The notes under the pieces: generated by a model
Told to the model about the DNA's origin: nothing
Database searches by the model: none
Seen by the model: only the letters and a program-made list of their open reading frames with translations
Position numbers and translations under genes: made by a program
Shown here: one piece after another, positions 27,045 to 35,702 of the stretch
Numbering within the stretch: the first letter of the stretch is position 1
How the letters are laid out: each line of letters starts with the position of its first letter
Source: Enterobacter sp. R4-368
Lineage (GTDB): Bacteria; Pseudomonadota; Gammaproteobacteria; Enterobacterales; Enterobacteriaceae
Direction of reading: 5' to 3'
Assembly (NCBI RefSeq): GCF_000410515.1
Contig: NC_021500.1
Location: 2,790,001-2,854,000, forward strand
Length of the DNA: 64,000 nucleotides

Positions 27045-28664
27045 TTACTCCGCTTCGCAGTACCAGCCCTCTTCCCGCCATACCAGACTGTGCGTAAGCT
27101 TTAATCCCTGAAGAAATGACGCATCATGAGACACCACCAGCATCGCGCCAGGAAATGTCGCCAGTGCCGCTTCAATCGCCTGCGTTGACGCCAGATCGAG
27201 GTGGTTCGTCGGCTCATCCAGCAGCAGCAACTGCGTGGCATCACGCCGCCACAGTACGCACGCCAGCGCCGCTTTTAAACGCTCCCCGCCGCTCAGCGCC
27301 GCCATCGGTAACACCACTTTATCTGCCCCCAGTTGCAGTTGCGCCAGACGGGTGCGCAGCAGGCCCTCCTCCATCGGCGTATCGCCAGCATTGAGATGTG
27401 CCAGCACCGATAACGAGAGATCGAGCTGCGATAAGTGCTGATCGAGGTACGCGCAGGTAACCGCGCGCTGGCACAGTCCGGCGCGGGGAGCCAGCTCACC
27501 GAGGATCACTTTCAGCAGCGTCGATTTACCGCAACCATTCGGCCCGCGCACCGCTACGCGCATTGGGCCGTCCATTCGCCAGTTAAGCGGAGGAAGCGCT
27601 ACGTGCGGCAGCAGCACATCCTCCATCACCAGCACCTGCTTACCTTCAGGAAGATGGCTGCCAGGCAGCGTAAACAGTACCGGCATCTCCTCTTCCACCC
27701 GTTCGCGCGCCTGGTTAACGGCGGTGTTAAGCGTGTCATTCTGATCGCGGTGCTGCTTGCGCCAGCTATCGGGGCGCTCTTTCGCCGCGTTCTTGTATTT
27801 TACGCGTTCAAACGAGGCGATATTTAACGAATCCACCGTTCGCAGCGTCTGCGCCGAGCGCCGCTGGCTGGCATCATGCTCTTTTTGCATCCTGCTGCGG
27901 GTACGGCGACGCTCGTTGACGGCGTGTTCAAGCATTGCCCGCGCGGCTTGCTGTTCCGCATCGCGCTGGCGCTGATAGTCGTCATAATTACCGCCATAAC
28001 TGCGCAACCCGGCGGACGTGAGCTCAAGAATGCGCGGCATCAGCGCCAGCAATTCGCGATCGTGAGTCGCCACCAGCGCCCCACCGTTTCGCTGCGCCAG
28101 CTGTGCGTAAAACCACTCACGCCCCTGCCTGTCGAGGTGGTTGGTCGGTTCATCCAGCAGCAGATAATCTGTCCTGGCGATAAACGCACTGCATAACAGT
28201 GCCCGCACGCGCTCGCCACCGCTCAGCGTAATGGCAGGTCTATTCGGGTCAAAAGCGGGAAGTCTGGCGTCAGAAAAAGCCGCTGCCAGGCGTTCCGGCA
28301 GATCCCAGTAGCCTTCAAGTTTGTCGAGATCGTCGGGCTGGTAAGCGCCCTGTTCGACGCGCTCGCGGGCCGCGAAAACGTCTGTGTAACCAAGCAGTTC
28401 CGCAAGCGTGGTATGCGCGGAAACCGCGTGCTGCTGTGCAACATACGTATGTGTGCCGAAGCGTTCGATATGCCCGCTGGCAGGTATGGCTAGCCCGGCA
28501 AGCAGACGGAGTAATTGTGTTTTGCCCACGCCATTGCGCCCCACCAGGCCGCACAGTGACGGTTCAAGGGAGAGGGTAAGCGGGCCAAAAAGCGTCTCGC
28601 CCGTCGCAAACTGACAGGTGAGCTGATGCAAAATAAAAGCGGGGATCTGGGCGCAATGAGCCAT
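27045..28664 (-). CDS. ABC-F family ATPase, ribosome-associated type
   Basis: Soluble protein with two ABC domains and no membrane segment; ABC-F proteins act at the ribosomal E site in translation control or antibiotic protection. The ATG at 28664 (MAHCAQIPAF) follows AGGAG. The 539 residues contain Walker A GRNGVGKT (42-49), LSGGE (147-151) and DEPTNHLD (171-178); a long charged helical linker (about 230-325) of the P-site-tRNA interaction type; then second-domain Walker A GPNGCGKS, LSGGE and DEPTNHLD. Both catalytic glutamates are kept. It does not look like YbiT, YheS, EttA or Uup from the sequence I remember. No substrate or resistance can be assigned. It sits where E. coli has cspA/hokA. 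Confidence 0.85.
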   Translation of the reverse strand: MAHCAQIPAFILHQLTCQFATGETLFGPLTLSLEPSLCGLVGRNGVGKTQLLRLLAGLAIPASGHIERFGTHTYVAQQHAVSAHTTLAELLGYTDVFAARERVEQGAYQPDDLDKLEGYWDLPERLAAAFSDARLPAFDPNRPAITLSGGERVRALLCSAFIARTDYLLLDEPTNHLDRQGREWFYAQLAQRNGGALVATHDRELLALMPRILELTSAGLRSYGGNYDDYQRQRDAEQQAARAMLEHAVNERRRTRSRMQKEHDASQRRSAQTLRTVDSLNIASFERVKYKNAAKERPDSWRKQHRDQNDTLNTAVNQARERVEEEMPVLFTLPGSHLPEGKQVLVMEDVLLPHVALPPLNWRMDGPMRVAVRGPNGCGKSTLLKVILGELAPRAGLCQRAVTCAYLDQHLSQLDLSLSVLAHLNAGDTPMEEGLLRTRLAQLQLGADKVVLPMAALSGGERLKAALACVLWRRDATQLLLLDEPTNHLDLASTQAIEAALATFPGAMLVVSHDASFLQGLKLTHSLVWREEGWYCEAE

Positions 28665-28855
28665 AAGCACTCCTGAATGAAATCAATACATCCCCTGCCG
28701 ACGCCTGCGCGTTTAGCAAGGATCCGAGTTCATCAGTCGTGTTTGTTCATTTTCAGAAAGCGCTCCGGTGAGACGAGAAGTTCGTCGCGGCAAAGAATAG
28801 CCGCATCATCTGCCCTCTTCAAGGCTAAATTTTCACCATCTCGTCATAAAGAGGC

Positions 28856-28882
28856 TAATCATTTGCATGTTATTGCCGATGA
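28856..28882 (+). promoter_or_regulatory. Candidate sigma-28 (FliA) promoter
   Basis: TAATCATT, exactly 11 bases, then GCCGATGA. The E. coli FliA consensus is TAAAGTTT-N11-GCCGATAA, so the -35 matches at 5 of 8 positions, the -10 at 7 of 8, and the spacing is exact. It points toward the CheY-like gene about 195 bases downstream. Sequence match only; the function is inferred. Confidence 0.4.
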
Positions 28883-28963
28883 ATATGGTGACTTAACCAA
28901 AAGCAGCAGGCCGTGCGTGTAAACCGGGAAGAGAATTTAACAAAGGAAAATACGAAACAGCGC

Positions 28964-28980
28964 GTTATGTGAAACATAAC
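28964..28980. promoter_or_regulatory. Palindrome GTTATGT-GAA-ACATAAC, possible operator
   Basis: A perfect 7-bp inverted repeat with a 3-base centre, 100 bases before the CheY-like start and downstream of the candidate promoter. No regulator is encoded next to it; it could be an operator or a small mRNA hairpin. Confidence 0.4.
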
Positions 28981-29079
28981 GATGTTGAGACGTTAAGCCG
29001 CATTCATCAGGGAAGAGAGCCACCCCGGGCGCTGTGCATTGTCCTTTTCAGGCAATGAATCACCAGACGAGAATGAATG

Positions 29080-29448
29080 ATGTCGAAATATATCCTGATT
29101 GTCGATGACAGCCGCCTGTCACGCATGATTTCACGCCAGTATGTGCTCAGCCTGCACAAGGACTGGAAAATCGACGAAGCCGGAACGGGCGAAGAGGCGA
29201 TCGAACTGGCATCGGCGCACACACCTTTTGCGATCCTGCTGGATGTAAACATGCCGGGTATTGGCGGCATGGAAACCGCTTCGCGCATCCGCCAGACGCA
29301 CCCAGGCACGCATATCATTCTGCTCACCGCCAACGTTCAGCACTCCATACAAACCGCTGCGCAAACGCTCGGTCTTGGCTTCCTGCCAAAACCGCTGAAA
29401 GAGCCGCAACTCCACGCGTTGTTGAACGATCTGGAGGCACATCCATGA
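29080..29448 (+). CDS. Stand-alone CheY-like response regulator receiver
   Basis: Single receiver domain with no output domain. Of two adjacent in-frame ATGs I prefer 29080 (MSKYILIVDDSR), seven bases after a GACGAGA ribosome site; 29077 is the alternative. In the resulting 122 residues all catalytic positions are present: acidic pair Asp9/Asp10, phospho-acceptor Asp55 (LLDVNMPG), Thr83 (LLTANV) and Lys104 (LPKPL). The gene overlaps the CheC-like gene by 4 bases. No histidine kinase is in the window, so phosphate must come from elsewhere. CheY-type signalling by protein-protein contact is inferred; the partner could be the cyclase two genes downstream. Confidence 0.9.
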   Translation: MSKYILIVDDSRLSRMISRQYVLSLHKDWKIDEAGTGEEAIELASAHTPFAILLDVNMPGIGGMETASRIRQTHPGTHIILLTANVQHSIQTAAQTLGLGFLPKPLKEPQLHALLNDLEAHP

Positions 29449-30092
29449 GCGAATTGCCGGATATCAGCGAAATTGAAACCGACAGCCTGATGGAGATTTT
29501 TAACATCGGTGTCGGTCAGGCCGCCGCCGCGATGAGCAATATCGTCAATGAAGAAGTGCGTATGTCGGTGCCGACGATCCGCTTTACGCCGCGCTCTGAA
29601 GCCGCTGAAGAGTTAGGCGCGGGCATCTCGTTATTCGGTATTAGCCAGCACTATCAGGGCGCGTATGCCACCGAAGCGATTTTGATGTTTCCTGAAGCCG
29701 CCAGTTTTGAAATTGTGCGCATGATGGTCGGCGACCTGATCCCCGCCCATGAGTTGGGCGAGATGGAACGCGAAGCGATAAGCGAAATCGGTAATATTGT
29801 GCTCAACGCCTGTGTCGGGACGCTGGCCAATATGTTCCAGAAAGAGCTGCAAGGTTCGCTGCCCGTCGTTCGTGTGGGCAGTAGCAAGCAGATCCTCAAT
29901 CCGAATAAAGATGACAACGACCCGCTGGTGATGATGCTGCGCATCGATTTTGCGCTTGAGCGCCAGCAGATTCAGGGATATCTCGCCTTTATCCTTGATA
30001 TGTCCGCGCTGCGTGACTTACGTGAACAGATCCGGCTTTATATCAGCCGCGTAGAAACCGGCAGTGTTCCAGACGGAATGCATTGGAAATGA
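29445..30092 (+). CDS. CheC-like CheY-P phosphatase
   Basis: The 215 residues carry both copies of the CheC/CheX/FliY active-site signature: EIFNIGVGQAAAAMS with Glu17 and Asn20, and AISEIGNIVLNACVGTL with Glu114 and Asn117. In this family the Glu/Asn pairs dephosphorylate CheY-P. The first signature is followed by a typical CheC beta-sheet region and a second helix pair. It starts within the receiver gene (ATGA junction) and its stop overlaps the cyclase start (ATGA), so the three proteins are made together. Enteric chemotaxis uses CheZ, so a CheC homologue outside the che operon is unusual. Function is inferred from the motif and the neighbour. Confidence 0.88.
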   Translation: MSELPDISEIETDSLMEIFNIGVGQAAAAMSNIVNEEVRMSVPTIRFTPRSEAAEELGAGISLFGISQHYQGAYATEAILMFPEAASFEIVRMMVGDLIPAHELGEMEREAISEIGNIVLNACVGTLANMFQKELQGSLPVVRVGSSKQILNPNKDDNDPLVMMLRIDFALERQQIQGYLAFILDMSALRDLREQIRLYISRVETGSVPDGMHWK

Positions 30093-31051
30093 AAGATACG
30101 TTGCTGTTTGATGCCTTTTCATCTTTAAGCCTCGGTGTGATCATTGTTGATGCACACTACCGTATCGCCCTGTGGAACGCGTGGTTAGAAACGCACACCG
30201 GGCGTGCGGCCTGCGACACGGTTGGTGAGGATTTTTTTAGCGTATTTCCCGACCTGGTGTATCACCGTGTCGGCGATGCGATTCGTCAGGCTATTGGCCA
30301 CAATTTATCTGCCCTGCTTTCGCAATCTTTGCACCGTTCACCCTTCCCGCTCTACGCCGAACCGTCACGCCCCGGCGCGCGCCTGAGCCAGGCGGTCACC
30401 ATTGTGCCGTTAGGCGAGACGGAACGTTATTGCCTGATTCAGATAGTCGATGTTACCGCCGCCGTGCGCCGCGAATCCTTACTGCGTGAACAGGCGCATG
30501 AGCTTTTATCGCAATCGCTGTCCGATGGGCTTACCGGCGTGGGTAACCGCCGTTATTTCGATCTGTGCATTGAGCGTGAATGGCGCGCCAGCAAGCGCAA
30601 TAACAAGCCGCTGTCGCTGCTGCTGATTGATGTGGATTATTTCAAACTTTATAACGACTGCAATGGTCACCAGCGCGGTGACGAGTGCTTACAGCAAATC
30701 GCCACCGCGATGCGCGGCGCGCTGAAAAACCCTGCCGATGTCCTGTTCCGTTACGGCGGCGAGGAGTTCTGCGCCCTGTTGCCTGAAACCCGCTGTGCTG
30801 ATGCCGTTGAGCTCGCCGAGACACTCCGCACCAGCGTCCAGTTGCTGGATTTGCCCCACGCCAGTTCCCCTGGCGGTATCATCAGCGTCAGTATTGGCGT
30901 CGCCAGTCTTTGCCAGAAAAGCCACACCGAGTACGGGCAGCTTATCCAGAGCGCCGACAATGCGCTGTATGAAGCCAAGCGAGCAGGCCGTAACAACGTT
31001 CGCGTCAATTCGACGTTTGACCCTTACCCCGGCGAACAAAACACGCCGTAG
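30089..31051 (+). CDS. PAS-GGDEF diguanylate cyclase
   Basis: Synthesises c-di-GMP from two GTP. The ATG at 30089 overlaps the CheC-like stop; a TTG six bases upstream is possible. The 320 residues have an N-terminal PAS-like sensor (about 10-125, LGVIIVDAHYRIALWNAW), a short coiled linker (about 128-145), and a GGDEF domain with metal site DVDYFK (181-186), NDCNGHQRGD and an intact GGEEF (223-227). The inhibitory I-site position reads NPAD (214-217) instead of RxxD. No membrane segment, so cytoplasmic. A strong terminator follows. The product could feed the PilZ-containing BcsA encoded about 27 kb away; that link is inference. Confidence 0.92.
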   Translation: MKDTLLFDAFSSLSLGVIIVDAHYRIALWNAWLETHTGRAACDTVGEDFFSVFPDLVYHRVGDAIRQAIGHNLSALLSQSLHRSPFPLYAEPSRPGARLSQAVTIVPLGETERYCLIQIVDVTAAVRRESLLREQAHELLSQSLSDGLTGVGNRRYFDLCIEREWRASKRNNKPLSLLLIDVDYFKLYNDCNGHQRGDECLQQIATAMRGALKNPADVLFRYGGEEFCALLPETRCADAVELAETLRTSVQLLDLPHASSPGGIISVSIGVASLCQKSHTEYGQLIQSADNALYEAKRAGRNNVRVNSTFDPYPGEQNTP

Positions 31052-31066
31052 CCCTGACGCCAGACA

Positions 31067-31096
31067 TAAAAAAACCCGCCGCAGCGGGTTTTTTAT
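31067..31096. terminator. Bidirectional terminator between the cyclase and glyS
   Basis: AACCCGC and GCGGGTT pair around a 4-base loop, with seven A on the left and six T on the right. It ends the CheY-CheC-DGC operon and the convergent glyQS transcript. Confidence 0.93.
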
Positions 31097-31107
31097 TGCC
31101 ATGACGA

Positions 31108-33177
31108 TTACTGCAGCAGAGAGATATCCGCCACCTGCAGGAACAGTTCACGCAGTTTAGACAGCAATGTCAGACGGTTGATACGCACGTCTTTGTCGTC
31201 GGCATTCACCATCACGTTCTCAAAGAACTCATCCACCGGCTCGCGCAGCTGCGCCAGTTCGATTAATGCGTCCTGATAACGGCCTTCGGCAAAGTACGGC
31301 TGCAGCTTATCGCGCAGCACCACCAGGTTACCCGCCAGCTTAATTTCCGCCGCTTCTTTCAGCACCGAGGCGTGAACGATATCGTTCAGCGTCTCATCGG
31401 ATTTCGCCAGGATATTGGAAACGCGCTTGTTCGCTGCCGCCAGCGCCGCCGCTTCGTCGAGCGTACGGAAGTGCGAAACCGCCTTCATACGCGCATCGAA
31501 ATCTGCCGGTTTGGTCGGACGACGCGCCAGCACCGCCTGAATGGTATCCACGCTGTAGCCTTCGTCCTGATACCAGGCACGGAAACGGCCCAGCATAAAG
31601 TCGATCACATCATCGACCACTTTCGCGTTGGTCAGCTTGTCGCCGTACAGACGCACCGCTTCTTCGGTCAGGGTTTGCAGATCCAGCGCCAGGTTCTTCT
31701 CAACGATAATACGCAGCACGCCCAGCGCCGCGCGGCGCAGTGCGAACGGGTCTTTATCGCCTTTCGGATGCTGGCCGATACCGAAGATCCCCGCGAGGGT
31801 GTCCATCTTATCGGCAATCGCCAGCGCGCAGGCGATCGGGTTTGACGGCAGTTCATCACCGGCAAAACGCGGCTGATACTGCTCGTTCAGCGCCACAGCA
31901 ACATCTTCTGCTTCGCCGTCGTGACGCGCATAGTGCATGCCCATCACGCCCTGGGTGTCGGTGAATTCGAACACCATGTTGGTCATCAGATCGCATTTGG
32001 AAAGTAGGCCCGCGCGCGTGGCGTGATTCACATCCGCGCCAATCTGCCCGGCAATCCAGCCCGCCAGCGCCTGAATACGATCGGTCTTGTCGCGCAGCGT
32101 ACCCAGTTGTTGCTGGAACAGCACAGTTTGCAGACGCGGCAGATGATCTTCGAGGCGTTTTTTACGGTCGGTATTGAAGAAGAACTCGGCATCCGCCAGA
32201 CGCGGGCGCACCACTTTTTCGTTACCGGAGATAATCTGCTGCGGATCTTTCGATTCGATGTTAGCGACGAAGATAAAGTTCGGCAGCAGTTTGCCGTCAT
32301 TGCCATACACCGGGAAGTACTTCTGGTCACCTTTCATGGTGTAAACCAGCGCTTCCGCCGGAACGGCGAGGAATTTCTCTTCGAACTTCGCGGTCAGCAC
32401 CACCGGCCATTCCACCAGCGAGGTCACTTCTTCCAGCAGGCTGTCGCTCAGATCGGCATTACCGCCAATCTTACGCGCCGCTTCTTCAGCATCCGCTTTG
32501 ATTTTCGCTTTACGCGCGTCGTAATCGGCAATCACTTTGCCGCGCTCCAGCAGGATTTGCGGGTACTGATCGGCGTTATCGATGGTGAACTCCGGCTCGC
32601 CCATAAAGCGGTGGCCGCGAATCACGCGATCGGACTGAATACCCAGAATGGTTGCCGGAATAACGGTGTCGCCCAGCAGCAGCGTAACGGTGTGAACCGG
32701 ACGAACAAACGTCACATCCGACGCGCCCCAGCGCATCAGTTTCGGGATCGGCAGCTTGCCAAGCGAGTTAGCAATCATGTTCGGCAGCAGCGTTTCCACG
32801 CTTTCGCCTTTGACATGCGCACGATAGAGCAGCCATTCACCTTTGTCGGTGGTCAGACGCTCGGCCTGATCGACAGTGATACCGCAACCACGCGCCCAGC
32901 CTTCAGCCGCTTTGCTCGGCTTACCTTCCGCGTCAAACGCCTGGGCAATTGCCGGGCCGCGTTTTTCAACTTCGCGATCCGGCTGGGAAGCCGCCAGTTT
33001 CGCGACTTTTACCGCCAGACGGCGCGGCGCGGCGAACCACTGCACGTCGCCGTGGGTGACACCCGCCGCATCCAGCTCAGCGGTAACGTTGGCAGCGAAG
33101 GACTCGGCCAGGCTGCGCAGGGCTTTTGGTGGCAGCTCTTCGGTGCCGATTTCCACCAGGAAAGTTTTCTCAGACAT
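31108..33177 (-). CDS. glyS: Glycine--tRNA ligase beta subunit
   Basis: Beta chain of the alpha2beta2 glycyl-tRNA synthetase; carries tRNA recognition and the C-terminal anticodon-binding domain. The 689-residue product has the same length as E. coli GlyS, starts [20 protein letters not shown] and ends with the DALRG-like anticodon region (about 580-689). It lies 9 bases after glyQ in the same direction. Essential gene, no unusual features. Confidence 0.98.
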   Translation of the reverse strand: MSEKTFLVEIGTEELPPKALRSLAESFAANVTAELDAAGVTHGDVQWFAAPRRLAVKVAKLAASQPDREVEKRGPAIAQAFDAEGKPSKAAEGWARGCGITVDQAERLTTDKGEWLLYRAHVKGESVETLLPNMIANSLGKLPIPKLMRWGASDVTFVRPVHTVTLLLGDTVIPATILGIQSDRVIRGHRFMGEPEFTIDNADQYPQILLERGKVIADYDARKAKIKADAEEAARKIGGNADLSDSLLEEVTSLVEWPVVLTAKFEEKFLAVPAEALVYTMKGDQKYFPVYGNDGKLLPNFIFVANIESKDPQQIISGNEKVVRPRLADAEFFFNTDRKKRLEDHLPRLQTVLFQQQLGTLRDKTDRIQALAGWIAGQIGADVNHATRAGLLSKCDLMTNMVFEFTDTQGVMGMHYARHDGEAEDVAVALNEQYQPRFAGDELPSNPIACALAIADKMDTLAGIFGIGQHPKGDKDPFALRRAALGVLRIIVEKNLALDLQTLTEEAVRLYGDKLTNAKVVDDVIDFMLGRFRAWYQDEGYSVDTIQAVLARRPTKPADFDARMKAVSHFRTLDEAAALAAANKRVSNILAKSDETLNDIVHASVLKEAAEIKLAGNLVVLRDKLQPYFAEGRYQDALIELAQLREPVDEFFENVMVNADDKDVRINRLTLLSKLRELFLQVADISLLQ

Positions 33178-33186
33178 GGCCGCCTC

Positions 33187-34098
33187 TTATTTATTTCTGT
33201 TACACATCGGGAAGCCAAGGGCTTCACGGGAAGCGTAATACGCTTCAGCCACTGCTTTGGTCAGCGTGCGGATGCGCAGAATATAGCGCTGACGTTCCGT
33301 CACGGAGATGGCTTTACGCGCATCCAGCAGGTTGAAGCTATGGGCGGCCTTCAGAATGCGCTCGTAGGCAGGCAGCGGCAGCGGGTTTTCAAGCGCCAGC
33401 AGCTGCTGCGCTTCTTTTTCATACTGCTCGAAGCAGGTGAACAGGAAGTCAACATCCGCGTATTCGAAGTTGTAAGTGGATTGCTCCACTTCATTTTGAT
33501 GGAACACGTCGCCGTAAGTGGTTTTACCCAGCGGGCCGTCGCTCCAGACCAGGTCGTAAACGCTGTCCACGCCCTGAATGTACATCGCCAGACGTTCCAG
33601 ACCGTAGGTGATTTCACCGGTAACCGGTTTACACTCCAGACCGCCAACTTGCTGGAAGTAGGTAAACTGCGTCACTTCCATGCCGTTCAGCCACACTTCC
33701 CAGCCCAGACCCCAGGCACCCAGCGTCGGGTTTTCCCAGTTGTCTTCCACGAAACGAATATCGTGAATGGTCGGATCCATACCCAGCTCTTTCAGTGACC
33801 CGAGGTACAGCTCCTGAATGTTATCCGGAGACGGTTTAATCACCACCTGGAACTGGTAATAGTGCTGTAAACGGTTCGGGTTTTCGCCATAGCGTCCATC
33901 GGTCGGACGGCGGGAAGGTTGCACATACGCGGTTGCCATCGGTTCTGGCCCCAGCGCGCGCAGGCTGGTCATTGGGTGCGATGTACCGGCGCCCACTTCC
34001 ATGTCCAGAGGTTGAACAATGGTACAGCCCTGACGAGCCCAATAATCCTGTAAGGTCAGGATCAGACCCTGAAAGGTCCTGGTATCAAACTTTTGCAT
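33187..34098 (-). CDS. glyQ: Glycine--tRNA ligase alpha subunit
   Basis: Catalytic chain of the bacterial-type glycyl-tRNA synthetase (class II). The 303 residues match E. coli GlyQ in length, with [17 protein letters not shown] near the N-terminus and [20 protein letters not shown] as the motif 2 region. First gene of the glyQS operon. Confidence 0.98.
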   Translation of the reverse strand: MQKFDTRTFQGLILTLQDYWARQGCTIVQPLDMEVGAGTSHPMTSLRALGPEPMATAYVQPSRRPTDGRYGENPNRLQHYYQFQVVIKPSPDNIQELYLGSLKELGMDPTIHDIRFVEDNWENPTLGAWGLGWEVWLNGMEVTQFTYFQQVGGLECKPVTGEITYGLERLAMYIQGVDSVYDLVWSDGPLGKTTYGDVFHQNEVEQSTYNFEYADVDFLFTCFEQYEKEAQQLLALENPLPLPAYERILKAAHSFNLLDARKAISVTERQRYILRIRTLTKAVAEAYYASREALGFPMCNRNK

Positions 34099-34234
34099 AT
34101 TCTTTCGTGCTGGATACGTGTGGATTTAAAGGAAGCGCCCAGTATACCCGCTGGCTGCAAGATATACAGTACGAAACGGGTTTGTTTAAGGAAAATTGGG
34201 GAAAGCACGCGCCGTCGGGCGTGAATCTGGCGGT

Positions 34235-34534
34235 TTAGCGCATCGAAAGGTGTAAAAATTGGCCTTCCGCGTCAAAAGTGCAGACAAAGGCTTCCCGGCG
34301 CGGCGTCATGCCCCGCATTTCATAGCTGCCCTGAAATTGTTCAAAGCCAGTGACATCAATTTGCTGTACGCCAGTGTTGTAACGGCGAGCGGCGTTTTGT
34401 CTGCACAAATTTTCCATATCCAGCGAATGTTCGGGGCCGGGTCTGGCTTTTTGCGCTTGCTGCGCGGGAATATCTGCAGAGGCGCTGCAGCCAGCTAATA
34501 GCAGTACCAGCGCGGGGACAATACACTTCATCAT
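34235..34534 (-). CDS. ysaB: Small lipoprotein YsaB
   Basis: Predicted 99-residue envelope lipoprotein of unknown function. From the ATG at 34534 (MMKCIVPALVLLLAGC) the signal ends in the lipobox LAGC (Cys16); a longer in-frame start at 34594 has no family support. The C-terminal half is strongly conserved with E. coli YsaB (RYNTG, FEQFQGSYEMRG, FLHLSMR). It sits between glyQ and the divergent wecH as in E. coli. Confidence 0.88.
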   Translation of the reverse strand: MMKCIVPALVLLLAGCSASADIPAQQAQKARPGPEHSLDMENLCRQNAARRYNTGVQQIDVTGFEQFQGSYEMRGMTPRREAFVCTFDAEGQFLHLSMR

Positions 34535-34706
34535 TTTTATCACTGCCTGCTCGCGGGCTGTTATTTTTAAAGGCGGGGAATGCAAATTTTGCAAATCTGT
34601 GCAAAACGCACAAGCAAGAGCGGTAAAACTCAGAATTATCTAATGAGATGGGCAGATAATCTTACAGTCTGAGGGAGTTGTCTTTAACGTGAACACAGAG
34701 GAACTG

Positions 34707-35702
34707 ATGCAGTCGAAAATTTACTGGATAGATAATCTGCGAGGGATAGCCTGTTTAATGGTAGTGATGATCCATACCACTACCTGGTACATCACCAATC
34801 CCGCCAGCATCACCACTTTCGACTGGAATATCGCCAATATCCTCAACTCCGCTTCACGCGTCAGCGTGCCGCTGTTTTTTATGATTTCCGGCTACCTCTT
34901 TTTTGGCGAACGCAGCGCACAGCCGCGCCACTTCTTGCGCATCGCGCTTTGTCTGGTGTTCTACAGCCTTATCGCCCTGCTCTATATCGTGCTGTTCACC
35001 TCGATTAACAGCGAGCTGTCGTTGAAAAACCTGCTGCAAAAACCGGTGTTTTATCACCTGTGGTTTTTCTTCGCCATTATCGTCATTTACCTGGTGTCGC
35101 CATTGATTCAGGTGAAAGCGCTCAGCGGCAAAATGTTGCTGGCATTAGTGGTGGTGATTGGCATTGTGGCCAACCCGAATACGGTGCCGCAGAAAATCGG
35201 CGGTTTTGAGTGGCTGCCGGTCAATCTTTATATTGGCGGGGATACGTTTTACTACATTCTGTACGGCATGCTGGGGCGCGCTATCGGCATGATGGAGACG
35301 CAAAAACGGGCATTAAGCTGGGTCTGCGCCGCCCTGTTTTTAGCCGCGGTGTTTGTGATTTCACGTGGTACGCTCAATGAGCTGAAATGGCGCGGTAATT
35401 TCGCCGATACCTGGTATCTCTACTGCGGGCCGATGGTCTTTCTTTGCGCCATCGCGCTGTTTACGCTCATCAAAAACACGCTGAATAGCCGCACGCTGCC
35501 GGGGTTGACGCTCATTTCTCACCATTCGCTGGGTATTTACGGTTTTCACGCGCTGATTATTCACGCCCTGCGCACGCGCGGCGTTGAAATCCACGCTTCA
35601 CCGCTGCTCGATATAGTATGGATTTTCACTGCCACGCTGCTGGCGAGCCTGGCGCTGTCGATGCTGGTGCAACGCCTCGACAAACGCCGTTTCGTCAGTT
35701 AA
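34707..35702 (+). CDS. wecH: O-acetyltransferase WecH (enterobacterial common antigen)
   Basis: Inner-membrane acyltransferase-3 family protein that O-acetylates GlcNAc residues of enterobacterial common antigen in E. coli. The ATG at 34707 ([17 protein letters not shown]) follows AGAGGA and gives 331 residues, identical in length to E. coli; an ATG-like start 18 bases upstream is less likely. About ten membrane helices are evident; the conserved His is in [10 protein letters not shown]. Its 3' end overlaps the convergent AraC-family gene by 8 bases. Confidence 0.94.
   Translation: MQSKIYWIDNLRGIACLMVVMIHTTTWYITNPASITTFDWNIANILNSASRVSVPLFFMISGYLFFGERSAQPRHFLRIALCLVFYSLIALLYIVLFTSINSELSLKNLLQKPVFYHLWFFFAIIVIYLVSPLIQVKALSGKMLLALVVVIGIVANPNTVPQKIGGFEWLPVNLYIGGDTFYYILYGMLGRAIGMMETQKRALSWVCAALFLAAVFVISRGTLNELKWRGNFADTWYLYCGPMVFLCAIALFTLIKNTLNSRTLPGLTLISHHSLGIYGFHALIIHALRTRGVEIHASPLLDIVWIFTATLLASLALSMLVQRLDKRRFVS

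Larger units (their letters stand above)
28665..29079. other. Intergenic region upstream of the CheY-CheC-DGC operon
   Basis: About 415 bases between divergent ABC-F and CheY-like genes. It contains a sigma-28-like promoter candidate (28856-28882) and a perfect spaced palindrome (28964-28980), described separately. A plus-strand open frame at 28677-28922 has no ribosome site and a composition unlike a protein, so I do not call it. The region is less GC-rich than the flanking genes. Confidence 0.45.

Noticed and set aside
28826..28848. A second sigma-28-like pair (TAAATTTT and GTCATAAA)
   Set aside because: Spacing is 9 instead of 11 bases and the -10 fits poorly; the copy at 28856 is better.
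28677..28922. An 81-codon plus-strand frame before the CheY-like gene
   Set aside because: No ribosome site, no domain, low-quality composition, and it overlaps the candidate promoter.
32023..33798. A 591-codon plus-strand open frame across glyS and glyQ
   Set aside because: Antisense shadow of two essential genes with intact family motifs; composition is typical of a complement frame.
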